DNA of 39,283 nucleotides from Pseudomonas chlororaphis (GTDB taxonomy: Bacteria > Pseudomonadota > Gammaproteobacteria > Pseudomonadales > Pseudomonadaceae). The stretch's first letter is position 1; each line of letters begins with the position of its first letter. The stretch lies in contig NZ_JSFK01000052.1 in assembly GCF_000783395.1 (NCBI RefSeq), forward strand, positions 1 through 39,283. The letters are read 5' to 3'. A program made the position numbers and the translations under genes. Below the pieces are notes generated by a model, which was not told the DNA's origin, made no database searches, and worked only from the letters and a program-made list of their open reading frames with translations. Below are positions 1 through 7,744 of the stretch, one piece after another.

Positions 1-2684
1 AGAATGATGATCTGACTGCGCGCCACGCCACTGCGGGCAATTTCGTCGCGCACTTTTTTGTCCATCGCCACGCGAACGGTTTCATAGACATCGCGCTGGC
101 CGTCACTGAGATCCACCCAATGGATGATTTCGGTTTTCGGCGGCAACTCGGTGGCCACCTGATCCTTTTTGCGGCGCAGCAAAAACGGCTTGATGCGCGC
201 TGTCAGGTGCTGCATGCGCTGAACATTGCCGTGCTTTTCGATTGGCGTGCGGTAATCGCGATTGAAGGACTTGCTGTCGCCAAGCCAACCGGGCATGAGG
301 AAATGAAACTGCGACCAAAGCTCGCCCAAGTGGTTTTCCAATGGCGTGCCGCTCAGGCACAAGCGCTGGCGGGCCTGCAAATCGCGTGCGGCCTGCGCGG
401 CTTTGCTGAGCGGGTTCTTGATGTTCTGTGCTTCGTCGAGAATCAGTACGCTCCACAGCTGCGGCTGCAAAGTCTCCAAATCCCTTGGAAGCAACGCGTA
501 AGTGGTCAGTACCAGATCGTACTCAGCCAGATCAGCGAAATCCTTTTGTCGCCCAGAGCCGTGCAGCGCCAATACTTTCAACTGGGGAGTGAAACGCTCA
601 GCTTCGTCGAGCCAGTTGGGAATCAGGCTGGTCGGCATCACCGCCAGAGCCGGACAATCGAGGCGACCGGCGTGTTTTTCCGTGAGCAGATGCGCCAAGG
701 TCTGCAGCGTTTTGCCCAACCCCATGTCATCGCCCAGAATGCCGCCGACCTCAAGCTCGCGCAGGGTCTGCATCCAGTTCAGGCCTTCAAGCTGATAGGG
801 GCGCAGTTGCGCGTTAAGGCCGGCCGGCGCAGCGACCTGGGTGTGACTGGAATTCTGCAAGCGCTTGGCGAAGGTGCGCAGCCGCTCGCCGCCCTGCCAA
901 TCCAGCGGCACGCCATCGAGCATACTCAAGCGCGCGGCATCCGGGACACTCAAGCGCAGTGCATCGCCCTGATGACCGCCCAAGTACAACTCGCCCAGCG
1001 TGGCCATCAGCGGTTTGACCCGACTCAACGGCAGCGCGACCTTGGCGCCCGATGGGTCGCCAAAACCGCTGGGTTTCAGTTCGATCAGGAGTTTTTCGTC
1101 ATCGCTGCGTTGTGCCAGATTGACCGGGTCAAGCAAGCGCGGCTGCGTGCGCAACAAGTGCAGAAGGATTGGTAGCAAACTATAGCGCTGACCATTGACG
1201 ACGATACCCAACTGCAAATCAAACCACTGATGCCCAGCCTCTTCTTCGACCTCGGCGTACCAATGCTCAACCGGTTGCACATTGAAATGAAAGCCGGGAC
1301 TGACCTCGACTTGCCAGTCCGAGGCGCGCAACGTGGCAAGCCCTTCGTGCATAAACCCGAGCCAGGCGGAATCATCCGGCAACGTGAACATCTCGCCGGG
1401 ACGATCCAGCGAGCTCTTGCGCGTGGCTTTTTTGAAACCGAGCTTTTGCAGGATCTGGCGCAGTTTCTTTTCCACCGCAGGCTGGCGTTGAATGCGCTGG
1501 GTTTCGGTACCGTTGAGGATCATCACTTCCGGGTTGCGATCCACCGTCGGCTGGCCGTTGTAGGTAAACACCAGGGCGGCGCGGTGCTCGAGAATGTATT
1601 CCCAGCGCGAGCGCTCCCGACCACTGACGAGGGTCAGTTGCGGCTGTGGAAGTACGTCGTCGATGACTCGTTCGGTCAATTGGTGGGGCGGCGGGATTCT
1701 CGTCGCGGCGCTCATGCGATGGCTGAACTGCATGGCCTGACGCGCCGGAATGTCCGGCGCCAGAGTCAAATGGCTGGCCAGTTTTTCTTCCAGTTCATTG
1801 AACAGAGGGCCAATCTGCCGCCGTTCACGATCCAGGTAATAAAGCGGCTCCAGCGCCAGCACGGTTTCCTGCGCCGCCTCGGCACTGCTCCACTGCGCAC
1901 GGAAACCGCCGTCGGCCTGCTCGGCCCAGGCGAACTGGCCGATACGCTTTGCGCCCGGCACCAACGGTCGCAGATCCTCGAAATCGAGGAACAGCCGCGA
2001 GGTGCGCAGGAGCATTTCCAGCAGTTCGGCGCCGCTGCTGCCTTCCAGCGGATAGCCGCTGTAATAGGCGTGGTGGGAGTGCATGGCAACCAGCAGCCTG
2101 GCGACACGCAGATCCAGCTCGGACAGGTAGCCGGGCTGACGCATGAGCATTTCCGCCAGCGAATACATCGGTTTGACTTCGCGTAACTCGCCGCTCTTGA
2201 GCTGGGATACCTTGAAAATATCGAGCAGCCACTTGCCGCTCACAGGCGTTGGCTTGAGCTTGTAAAACAGGCGCGTGCCTGCGGTTTGCGCGCCTTCTTC
2301 AGCGGGTTTGGCCGGCACGGGAATGGTCGAAAGCCAATGCTCCAGCGCCCGCCCCAAAGGGATTTGTGCGTCACTTTCAGACGCATCATCAGCACTGCCC
2401 TGCAAGTGATAGAGCACCGCAGCGCAGTGCTTGCAGTCGATTACGACAGGACAGCTGCACAGGCAACGCAAGTTGACGGAACCCAGCCGATCTTCGGACA
2501 GGTAAATGCTTTGTTCATACGCCTGACTTTCCGAACCGACGCAGAACGCCTCGATCTTTCTGTCATCGATCTCGATGATCTCTACCCGGTCCTCGGCGGC
2601 ATAAGCCCGAGCCTTGGCCAGCGCGGTGCTAGTGAATTCCTGAGTCCAGGCCAACGACTTGAGCTGTTCGATGAAAATGCTCAT
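1..2684 (-). CDS. SNF2-family DEAD/DEAH-box helicase with SWIM zinc finger (partial, C-terminus outside window)
   Basis: The frame stays open from ATG at 2684 to the left edge, giving 894 codons without a stop, so the C-terminal helicase lobe is missing. A SWIM-type zinc motif (CxC...CxH, about residues 74-87) lies near the N-terminus. A long middle region precedes the SNF2 ATPase lobe: motif I GDDMGLGKT with Lys658, motif II LDEAQ with Asp750-Glu751, motif III LSGTPLENHLGELWS, then a FLLRRKKDQV segment. Family knowledge: such proteins are ATP-driven DNA translocases, and SWIM domains bind DNA or protein. The exact role is unknown. It is the last gene of a minus-strand operon, starting 9 bp after the phosphorylase stop. 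Long plus-strand frames opposite it are high-GC shadows. Confidence 0.9.
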   Translation of the reverse strand, partial: MSIFIEQLKSLAWTQEFTSTALAKARAYAAEDRVEIIEIDDRKIEAFCVGSESQAYEQSIYLSEDRLGSVNLRCLCSCPVVIDCKHCAAVLYHLQGSADDASESDAQIPLGRALEHWLSTIPVPAKPAEEGAQTAGTRLFYKLKPTPVSGKWLLDIFKVSQLKSGELREVKPMYSLAEMLMRQPGYLSELDLRVARLLVAMHSHHAYYSGYPLEGSSGAELLEMLLRTSRLFLDFEDLRPLVPGAKRIGQFAWAEQADGGFRAQWSSAEAAQETVLALEPLYYLDRERRQIGPLFNELEEKLASHLTLAPDIPARQAMQFSHRMSAATRIPPPHQLTERVIDDVLPQPQLTLVSGRERSRWEYILEHRAALVFTYNGQPTVDRNPEVMILNGTETQRIQRQPAVEKKLRQILQKLGFKKATRKSSLDRPGEMFTLPDDSAWLGFMHEGLATLRASDWQVEVSPGFHFNVQPVEHWYAEVEEEAGHQWFDLQLGIVVNGQRYSLLPILLHLLRTQPRLLDPVNLAQRSDDEKLLIELKPSGFGDPSGAKVALPLSRVKPLMATLGELYLGGHQGDALRLSVPDAARLSMLDGVPLDWQGGERLRTFAKRLQNSSHTQVAAPAGLNAQLRPYQLEGLNWMQTLRELEVGGILGDDMGLGKTLQTLAHLLTEKHAGRLDCPALAVMPTSLIPNWLDEAERFTPQLKVLALHGSGRQKDFADLAEYDLVLTTYALLPRDLETLQPQLWSVLILDEAQNIKNPLSKAAQAARDLQARQRLCLSGTPLENHLGELWSQFHFLMPGWLGDSKSFNRDYRTPIEKHGNVQRMQHLTARIKPFLLRRKKDQVATELPPKTEIIHWVDLSDGQRDVYETVRVAMDKKVRDEIARSGVARSQIII

Positions 2685-2693
2685 GGGCAGCCC

Positions 2694-3431
2694 TTAGCTG
2701 GCGAACACCCGCGCCAACGTCGACTTCACCTTGCCCATGCCGTCATGCAGCGCCTGCTCGATCTCGGCCATGGTGATCACTTCGGTGGTCTTGCCCGCCG
2801 CCGGGTTCACTACCAGCGCCAGACAGGCGTAATCCAGATCCAGCTCACGGGCCAGTGCCGCTTCCGGCATGCCGGTCATACCGACGATGTCGCAGCCATC
2901 ACGTTCCAGACGCACGATCTCGGCGACCGTTTCCAGACGCGGGCCCTGGGTGCAGGCATACACGCCCTGATCGCTGTACTCACAACCTTCGGCAGCCACA
3001 GCGGCGATCAATTGCTGACGCAGCGGTTCGCTGTAGGGAAAGCTGAAGTCGATGTGGGTGACGTGCTCCAGATCATCGGCGAAAAAGGTGTGCTCGCGGC
3101 CGCTGGTGTAGTCGACGATCTGGTGCGGCACGCAGAAGTGCCCGGTGCCCATGGACGAATGGATCCCGCCCACGGCGTTCACCGCGATGATTGCCTCGGC
3201 ACCCGCCTGCTTCAGCGCCCACAGGTTGGCGCGATAGTTGACCTTGTGCGGCGGGAAGCGATGCGGGTGGCCGTGACGCGCGAGGAACAGCACTTCCTTG
3301 CCGGCGTATTCGCCAATCTGCACGTCGGCCGATGGCGCGCCGTAGGGCGTGTCCACCGCCAGCGATTGGCGAATGGTCAGGCCTTCGAGCTGGGTCAGGC
3401 CGGTACCACCGATGATTGCGTAAACCGTCAT
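2694..3431 (-). CDS. S-methyl-5'-thioinosine / methylthioadenosine phosphorylase (PNP family 2)
   Basis: This 245-residue protein has the N-terminal phosphate-binding GGTGL loop, RHG around residue 53, the VNAVGGIHSSMGTGHF segment and NPAAGKTTEV near the C-terminus, all typical of the MTA/PNP phosphorylase family. It cleaves a methylthio-nucleoside with phosphate to a purine base and methylthioribose-1-phosphate, salvaging by-products of polyamine and acyl-homoserine-lactone synthesis. The P. aeruginosa counterpart (PA3004, from memory) prefers methylthioinosine over methylthioadenosine. The substrate here is inferred from that orthology, so mtnP would be an alternative symbol. It lies 12 bp after nagZ and 9 bp before the helicase, as the middle gene of the operon. 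Confidence 0.88.
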   Translation of the reverse strand: MTVYAIIGGTGLTQLEGLTIRQSLAVDTPYGAPSADVQIGEYAGKEVLFLARHGHPHRFPPHKVNYRANLWALKQAGAEAIIAVNAVGGIHSSMGTGHFCVPHQIVDYTSGREHTFFADDLEHVTHIDFSFPYSEPLRQQLIAAVAAEGCEYSDQGVYACTQGPRLETVAEIVRLERDGCDIVGMTGMPEAALARELDLDYACLALVVNPAAGKTTEVITMAEIEQALHDGMGKVKSTLARVFAS

Positions 3432-3443
3432 AGCGAAAAATCC

Positions 3444-4454
3444 TTAATCGATCAGTTGAGCGTCTTTGAGCGCGCCGATGGCGGTGAGCCAGCGCGGATC
3501 CTGACGGTAATCGGTGCTGGCGTATGCCTGACCGCGCATACGGGCAATTCGGGCCGATGGCTTGACCTTCATGCGTTGCGCGGTGCTCAAGGCGAGCTCT
3601 GCGGCAGCGCGGTCGTTGCACACCAGCCCCATGTCGCAACCGGCAGTCAGTGCTGCTTCGATACGGCTGGCGGCATCGCCAACAACGTGGGCACCGGCCA
3701 TCGACAGATCGTCGCTGAAGATCACGCCGTCGAACTGCAATTCGCCGCGCAGGATGTCCTGCAACCAGCGCCGGGAGAAACCGGCTGGCTGCGAGTCAAC
3801 CTGCGGATAGATGACGTGCGCCGGCATGATCGCGGCCAGTTGTTTACTGAGTTTGGCGAACGGCACGAGGTCGTTGGCGCGGATCTCGTCGAGGCTGCGC
3901 TCGTCGTTCGGGATCGCGACGTGGGAATCGGCTTCGGCCCAGCCGTGGCCAGGAAAGTGCTTACCGGTGGCAGCCATGCCGGCGCTGTTCATGCCGCGAA
4001 TGAATGCGCCAGCAAGCAATGCGGCGCGTTCGGGATCGCCTTCGAACGAACGAGTGCCGACTACAGCGCTGCGCTGGTAATCCAGGTCGAGTACAGGGGC
4101 AAAACTCAAGTCGAGCCCGACCGCCAGCACTTCAGTCGCCATGATCCAGCCGCAATGCTCGGCGAGGTATTCGGCATTCGGGTTATCGGCGATGGCGCGC
4201 ATGGCCGGCAGACGCACGAAGCCCTGACGCAGACGCTGCACGCGACCGCCCTCCTGATCCACCGCCTGCAACAGATCCGGACGAATCGCGCGAATCGACG
4301 CACTGAGTTCACGCACTTGGCGCGGATGCTCGATGTTGCGCGCGAAGATGATCAAGCCGCCCACTTCGGGCTGACGCAACAGTTGGCGATCTTCGGCCGT
4401 CAGCCAGGTACCGGCGACGTCCACCATCAACGAGCCTTGCAGGCCAGCAGTCAT
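3444..4454 (-). CDS. nagZ: Beta-N-acetylhexosaminidase NagZ (glycoside hydrolase family 3)
   Basis: NagZ is a cytosolic enzyme that removes GlcNAc from 1,6-anhydro-muropeptides during peptidoglycan recycling. In Pseudomonas its products feed AmpR-controlled beta-lactamase induction. The 336-residue protein carries KHFPGHG (165-171), the Asp176-Ser-His178 catalytic dyad loop, and the presumed nucleophile Asp248 in FSDDLSMAG. I chose ATG at 4454 because AAGGA lies a few bases upstream; a longer frame reaching 4487 has no better start. The start codon overlaps the TGA of a 37-codon upstream frame as ATGA (separate entry). It heads the operon with the phosphorylase and the helicase. Confidence 0.95.
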   Translation of the reverse strand: MTAGLQGSLMVDVAGTWLTAEDRQLLRQPEVGGLIIFARNIEHPRQVRELSASIRAIRPDLLQAVDQEGGRVQRLRQGFVRLPAMRAIADNPNAEYLAEHCGWIMATEVLAVGLDLSFAPVLDLDYQRSAVVGTRSFEGDPERAALLAGAFIRGMNSAGMAATGKHFPGHGWAEADSHVAIPNDERSLDEIRANDLVPFAKLSKQLAAIMPAHVIYPQVDSQPAGFSRRWLQDILRGELQFDGVIFSDDLSMAGAHVVGDAASRIEAALTAGCDMGLVCNDRAAAELALSTAQRMKVKPSARIARMRGQAYASTDYRQDPRWLTAIGALKDAQLID

Positions 4455-4564
4455 AGAAATTCCTTGAAAACGAAAAACCCGATCCACAGCAAATCGCTGC
4501 CGTGAGCAATGCTCGGCAGGTCGGCAATATCTATGGATTTCGGATTTAGAACGAGAGTCGGCAT
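4451..4564 (-). CDS. Possible 37-codon upstream ORF overlapping nagZ start
   Basis: From ATG at 4564 a frame of 37 codons begins MPTLVLNPKSID, continues through a hydrophobic LLWIGFFVF stretch, and ends in a TGA sharing ATGA with the nagZ start. The overlap would suit translational coupling. Against it, no Shine-Dalgarno is visible and a bulged hairpin (4567-4596) ends two bases before the ATG, so translation would need a leaderless or coupled mechanism. I do not recognise the peptide. It could be a leader peptide or a chance frame. Confidence 0.25.
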   Translation of the reverse strand: MPTLVLNPKSIDIADLPSIAHGSDLLWIGFFVFKEFL

Positions 4565-4566
4565 GG

Positions 4567-4596
4567 GCGGCTAGCTTAGCGGATACAAGCTGCCGC
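4567..4596 (-). other. Bulged hairpin between psrA and nagZ
   Basis: On the minus strand GCGGC-a-GCTT pairs with AAGC-ta-GCCGC around a 9-base loop. No T-run follows, so it is not a standard intrinsic terminator. It may weaken read-through from psrA into nagZ or shape the nagZ leader. Function is inferred only. Confidence 0.4.
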
Positions 4597-4612
4597 GCCC
4601 ACCCGTGCGCGG

Positions 4613-5320
4613 TTAAACCTTGGCGGCGACCGGCGTTGATTTGCTGCGCGGACGCAGTTGTGCGGTGGCCATGGCCGTATCAGTGACGCCGGTTTCGGCA
4701 CGCATGCCCGCAGCAAGAAACGGTACCATCAGGCGCATCACTTGCTCGATGGAGGTGTTGACGCCGAAATCGGTCTCGGCGATCGCGCGCAAGGCCTTGA
4801 TGCCGGACATGCTGAACGCGGCGGCGCCGAGCATGAAGTGCACGCGCCAGAACAGCTCGATCGGCGGAATGCGTGGTGCGGCTTCGTTGACCAGCAACAT
4901 GTAGCGACGGAATACCTTGCCGTACATGTCTTCCAGATAACGGCGCAAGTGGCCCTGGCTCTGGCTGAACGCGAGACCGAGCAGGCGCATGAAGATCGAC
5001 AGGTCGTTGCCGCTGCGTGGTTGAACCACGAGAGCCTGTTCGACAAGGATTTCCAGCAGCTCTTCGAGGGTTGGCTTGTTTTCAGGCTTGGCCTGACGGC
5101 GCTCCAGCTCTTTGTCGAGGCTGATGCAGAACGGCCCGAGGAAGCGCGAAAACACCGCCTGGATCAGCGCTTTTTTCGAGCCGAAGTGATAGTTCACCGC
5201 TGCCAGATTGACGCCAGCCTTGCTGGTGATCAAACGCAATGAGGTTTCAGCGAAACCTTTCTCCGCGAACAACTGCTCGGCAGCATCAAGAATGCGTTCA
5301 ACGGTTTCCGACTGGGCCAT
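4613..5320 (-). CDS. psrA: TetR-family fatty-acid-responsive regulator PsrA
   Basis: The 235-residue protein has a TetR N-terminal helix-turn-helix (about residues 8-55, with AGVNLAAVNYHFGSKKAL) and a larger ligand-binding C-terminal part. It is closely similar to P. aeruginosa PsrA (PA3006) as I recall it, and the neighbours (nagZ on one side, lexA-sulA on the other) match. Family knowledge: PsrA represses itself and fadBA5, activates rpoS, and is released by long-chain fatty acids. ATG at 5320 has GGAG 8 bases upstream; an upstream in-frame start at 5338 would lie inside the leader. Its promoter overlaps two consensus palindromes (separate entries), which supports autorepression. Confidence 0.95.
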   Translation of the reverse strand: MAQSETVERILDAAEQLFAEKGFAETSLRLITSKAGVNLAAVNYHFGSKKALIQAVFSRFLGPFCISLDKELERRQAKPENKPTLEELLEILVEQALVVQPRSGNDLSIFMRLLGLAFSQSQGHLRRYLEDMYGKVFRRYMLLVNEAAPRIPPIELFWRVHFMLGAAAFSMSGIKALRAIAETDFGVNTSIEQVMRLMVPFLAAGMRAETGVTDTAMATAQLRPRSKSTPVAAKV

Positions 5321-5335
5321 GGCTACTCCGCCTGA

Positions 5336-5349
5336 CAAACACTTGTTTG
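5336..5349. promoter_or_regulatory. PsrA operator, downstream copy
   Basis: CAAACACTTGTTTG is a perfect match to the published PsrA consensus (G/C)AAAC-N2-4-GTTT(G/C). It sits over the predicted psrA start site and shares base 5349 with the second copy. Confidence 0.8.
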
Positions 5350-5362
5350 AAACATACGTTTC
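5349..5362. promoter_or_regulatory. PsrA operator, upstream copy over the -10
   Basis: GAAACATACGTTTC is palindromic and matches the AAAC-N4-GTTT core of the PsrA site. It covers the psrA -10 hexamer, so binding should block RNA polymerase. Confidence 0.75.
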
Positions 5363-5379
5363 AGCCTTTGCGTTGTCAA
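5351..5379 (-). promoter_or_regulatory. sigma70 promoter of psrA
   Basis: Read on the minus strand, TTGACA (5374-5379) and TATGTT (5351-5356) are separated by exactly 17 bp. Transcription would begin near 5343. The -10 hexamer lies inside the upstream PsrA palindrome. Confidence 0.8.
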
Positions 5380-5487
5380 GCCTGCCGGTTCGTTTTGGGA
5401 ATGGCCGGTCAGGTATTTAACCACACAAGGCCGACGCTTTAATAAACGCTTCTTCTGACCGTCCGGCGGCAGGCAAAAAAACGGGCA

Positions 5488-5515
5488 TTGCCAAGACCGC
5501 TTCACTGTATATAAT
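5488..5515 (+). promoter_or_regulatory. sigma70 promoter of lexA-sulA
   Basis: TTGCCA (5488-5493) and a perfect TATAAT (5510-5515) are 16 bp apart. The first LexA box overlaps the -10 hexamer, as expected for an SOS-repressed promoter. Confidence 0.75.
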
Positions 5516-5520
5516 CCCAG
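5505..5520. promoter_or_regulatory. LexA (SOS) box 1
   Basis: CTGTATATAATCCCAG fits CTG-N10-CAG and covers the lexA -10 region. Confidence 0.85.
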
Positions 5521-5523
5521 TCA

Positions 5524-5539
5524 CTGTATAAAAAGACAG
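5524..5539. promoter_or_regulatory. LexA (SOS) box 2
   Basis: CTGTATAAAAAGACAG fits CTG-N10-CAG, 3 bp after box 1 and ending 10 bp before the lexA ATG. Paired boxes are usual for autoregulated lexA genes. Confidence 0.85.
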
Positions 5540-5549
5540 AGCGATCAAT

Positions 5550-6158
5550 ATGCTAAAGCTGACGCCACGCCAAGCCGAGATTCTGGCCTTTATCAAACGC
5601 TGCCTCGAAGACAACGGCTACCCGCCAACCCGCGCGGAAATCGCTCAGGAACTGGGCTTCAAGTCGCCAAACGCGGCTGAAGAACACCTCAAGGCACTGG
5701 CTCGCAAGGGTGCCATCGAGATGACCCCCGGCGCCTCTCGCGGCATTCGCATCCCTGGCTTCGAAGCCAAGGCTGACGACTCTACCCTGCCGATCATTGG
5801 CCGGGTTGCTGCCGGTGCGCCGATCCTCGCCCAGCAACACATCGAAGAATCCTGCAATATCAATCCGGCCTTCTTTCATCCGCGTGCAGACTATCTGTTG
5901 CGCGTGCATGGAATGAGCATGAAGGACATCGGCATTTTCGACGGTGATCTTCTCGCCGTGCACACGACCCGCGAAGCACGTAATGGCCAAGTCGTCGTCG
6001 CCCGCATCGGTGATGAAGTGACTGTCAAACGCTTCAAGCGTGAAGGCAGCAAGGTCTGGCTGATTGCCGAAAACCCCGAGTTCGCCCCTATCGAAGTCGA
6101 CCTGAAAGATCAGGAACTGGTGATCGAAGGCTTGAGTGTCGGCGTCATTCGCCGCTAA
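5550..6158 (+). CDS. lexA: LexA SOS repressor
   Basis: LexA represses the DNA-damage regulon and self-cleaves when RecA filaments form. The 202-residue protein has the winged-HTH N-terminal domain (PPTRAEIAQELGFKSPNAAEEHLKAL, about 25-50; quoted here as a location rather than an exact domain limit). The cleavage bond is Ala88-Gly89 in GRVAAGAP, and the catalytic dyad is Ser123 (GMSMKD) and Lys160 (EVTVKRF). These are offset by exactly four from E. coli Ala84-Gly85, Ser119 and Lys156. Two SOS boxes precede it. sulA starts 10 bp downstream, so the two form one operon that switches on together after damage. Confidence 0.98.
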   Translation: MLKLTPRQAEILAFIKRCLEDNGYPPTRAEIAQELGFKSPNAAEEHLKALARKGAIEMTPGASRGIRIPGFEAKADDSTLPIIGRVAAGAPILAQQHIEESCNINPAFFHPRADYLLRVHGMSMKDIGIFDGDLLAVHTTREARNGQVVVARIGDEVTVKRFKREGSKVWLIAENPEFAPIEVDLKDQELVIEGLSVGVIRR

Positions 6159-6168
6159 AGGAGGCTTT

Positions 6169-6642
6169 ATGCAGTTCCCACACACCCCTCAGCAAACACA
6201 ACTGCCTTTATTCGAAGCGTTTCTGGCGCAACCGATGGCGCCGATCCTCAAAGAGGTTGTCGAGCGCCCGTGGATTGCCGAACCCGAAGTATTCAGTGAG
6301 CTGTCACTGCGTGGGGCTACCGGGAACTGCCTGAACCTGCTCGCGCCAATCCTGCGCGAACTCAGTGAAGATCAGGACGCGCGCTGGCTGACACTGATCG
6401 CACCACCTGCCAGCCTGACTCAAACCTGGTTGCGGGATGCCGGTTTGAACCGCGAACGCATTTTGCTGCTGCAACCACGGGGCGCTCAAAGCGCTCAGCA
6501 ACTGGCGTGCGAAGCTCTACGGCTGGGTCGCAGTCACACGGTGGTCACCTGGCTCAACCCGTTAAACACCCACTCGCGGCAACAACTGATCAGCGCTGCA
6601 CGCACGGGCGATGCTCAGAGCCTGAACATTCGTTTGGGTTGA
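6169..6642 (+). CDS. sulA: SOS cell division inhibitor SulA
   Basis: SulA binds FtsZ monomers and blocks septation during the SOS response. The 157-residue protein starts at ATG 6169 behind a strong AAAGGAGG (6157-6164) that overlaps the lexA stop region. An in-frame extension into lexA is therefore rejected. The central TLIAPPASLTQTWLRDAGLN and C-terminal THTVVTWLNPL-like segments (residues about 78-140) correspond to the conserved SulA core related to RecA-like folds. It has no promoter of its own and depends on the lexA SOS promoter. Confidence 0.92.
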   Translation: MQFPHTPQQTQLPLFEAFLAQPMAPILKEVVERPWIAEPEVFSELSLRGATGNCLNLLAPILRELSEDQDARWLTLIAPPASLTQTWLRDAGLNRERILLLQPRGAQSAQQLACEALRLGRSHTVVTWLNPLNTHSRQQLISAARTGDAQSLNIRLG

Positions 6643-6672
6643 TGATTGGTAATAAGCGCTGTGTGAAGCGCA

Positions 6673-6696
6673 GGGCTTCTCCAAGGACAGAGAAGC
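6673..6696 (+). terminator. Hairpin after lexA-sulA
   Basis: GGCTTCTC and GAGAAGCC form an 8-bp perfect stem with an 8-base loop 30 bp after the sulA stop. A T-run is missing, so it may be a weak terminator or an mRNA 3'-end stabiliser. Confidence 0.4.
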
Positions 6697-6736
6697 CGAT
6701 CTGAAGCGGTAACGTCAAAAAGTAAAAAGACAGGGA

Positions 6737-6970
6737 TCAATGAAGAACCCGCGGCCCCTCTTCCTTATCAAACTCGCCTTCGACCATACGACCGGCCATC
6801 TGCACGCCGACGCTCAACATCGCTTTGGCGATTTCCACATGCTGACCTTGCAGGAATGCCTTGGCATCCTCGGAGAAATCCAGCGTCACCAAAGAACCCT
6901 CGTCCTCAGCCCTGCGCAGCTCGATTCGGCCGTCTGGTAACTCGACAATTTCTAGAAAGGACGTTGGCAT
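6737..6970 (-). CDS. Conserved hypothetical protein (PA3009-like), 77 residues
   Basis: A small acidic soluble protein with no signal peptide or membrane segment. It reads MPTSFLEIVELPDGRIELRR at the start, contains a central LVTLDFSEDAKAFL stretch and ends EEGPRVLH. The N-terminal half looks like a beta-hairpin and the rest like amphipathic helices. Its position between sulA and a DUF6586-type gene matches PA3009 in gene order as I recall it. No function is known to me. Confidence 0.8.
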   Translation of the reverse strand: MPTSFLEIVELPDGRIELRRAEDEGSLVTLDFSEDAKAFLQGQHVEIAKAMLSVGVQMAGRMVEGEFDKEEGPRVLH

Positions 6971-7076
6971 ATAGGTCTGTTCTCCACGAAAGGCAGGGAT
7001 TATATAGACATCATTCAGGCTTCGCTCGGGATCTTGACCAGCAGCATGTTTCAGATTGCCACCGTGTCAATCACCC

Positions 7077-7601
7077 TCAGCACTCGTTCAAGCCTTCGCG
7101 AAAGCGAATCGCCAAGCCTTTCAGATTCTGCCGCCAGCTCTCCAACTCCTCTCGACTCAGCTCTTCGGGCGCTTCCTCTTCATCCAGATTAATCGCCTGA
7201 ATCAACGGTTGCGTCACATCACCCTTCGGCTTGTGCGGCACTCGTGGCGGTTGAAACAGCGCCGAATGCGCTGCCAGCAGTTTTGCCAACCAGGTTTCAG
7301 AATTGCTTGCCAACTCAACCATTTCCGCCAATTCGGGAATTGCGATCGACTCCAGCACTTCACGCGTCAGCAGCATCTCCGCCCGCGGCGCATTGGCCTG
7401 CGGCAGACGATAGAAGCCCGCGATCTCATGGCAAAGCCCCAGCAAGGCGCCGTACAGGTGAAACAGCGCCGATTCACGCCCAGCCTGAATCAACGCCAGA
7501 GAATTCATCGCCCGCCCCTCTTCAGCGCGAGCCAGGGCTTCGAGCGACAGGCCGGCGAAATAGATCTTCTGGTTGGTGCGGGTATAGAGTTCGTGGGCCA
7601 T
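7077..7601 (-). CDS. Conserved hypothetical protein, DUF6586-like (PA3010-like)
   Basis: The 174-residue protein begins MAHELYTRTNQKIYFAGLSL and is mostly helical and soluble, with a Glu-rich segment (LDEEEAPEELSREELESW, about 138-155). The start at 7601 is preferred to an upstream GTG/ATG-like extension because MAHELYTRT is the conserved N-terminus I recall for Pseudomonas orthologues, with GGAG about 10 bases before it. It lies between topA and the 77-residue gene on the same strand. The DUF assignment is from memory and no function is known. Confidence 0.82.
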   Translation of the reverse strand: MAHELYTRTNQKIYFAGLSLEALARAEEGRAMNSLALIQAGRESALFHLYGALLGLCHEIAGFYRLPQANAPRAEMLLTREVLESIAIPELAEMVELASNSETWLAKLLAAHSALFQPPRVPHKPKGDVTQPLIQAINLDEEEAPEELSREELESWRQNLKGLAIRFREGLNEC

Positions 7602-7685
7602 GAAGGCAGTCTCCACTACGAAATAATTGCGTCACACAGGCCGGACAGTGTCGTGGATCAGCCGATCCCACCGCAAGCACAAAAC

Positions 7686-7727
7686 AAAAAGGCCGCATGA
7701 AAACCCGAGGGTTGTCATGCGGCCTTT
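7686..7727 (-). terminator. Intrinsic terminator of topA
   Basis: On the minus strand a long GC-rich hairpin (AAAGGCCGCATGA pairing with TCATGCGGCCTTT) is followed by TTTTTGTTTT. It lies 18 bp after the topA stop and separates topA from the DUF6586-like gene. Confidence 0.9.
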
Positions 7728-7744
7728 CAGTATCGGGCTAACGC

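Noticed and set aside
2286..4505. A 739-codon open frame on the plus strand opposite the helicase start, phosphorylase and nagZ
   Set aside because: The minus strand carries three clearly recognisable proteins here. The plus frame has no ribosome site and an Arg/His/Gln-rich shadow composition typical of high-GC antisense frames.
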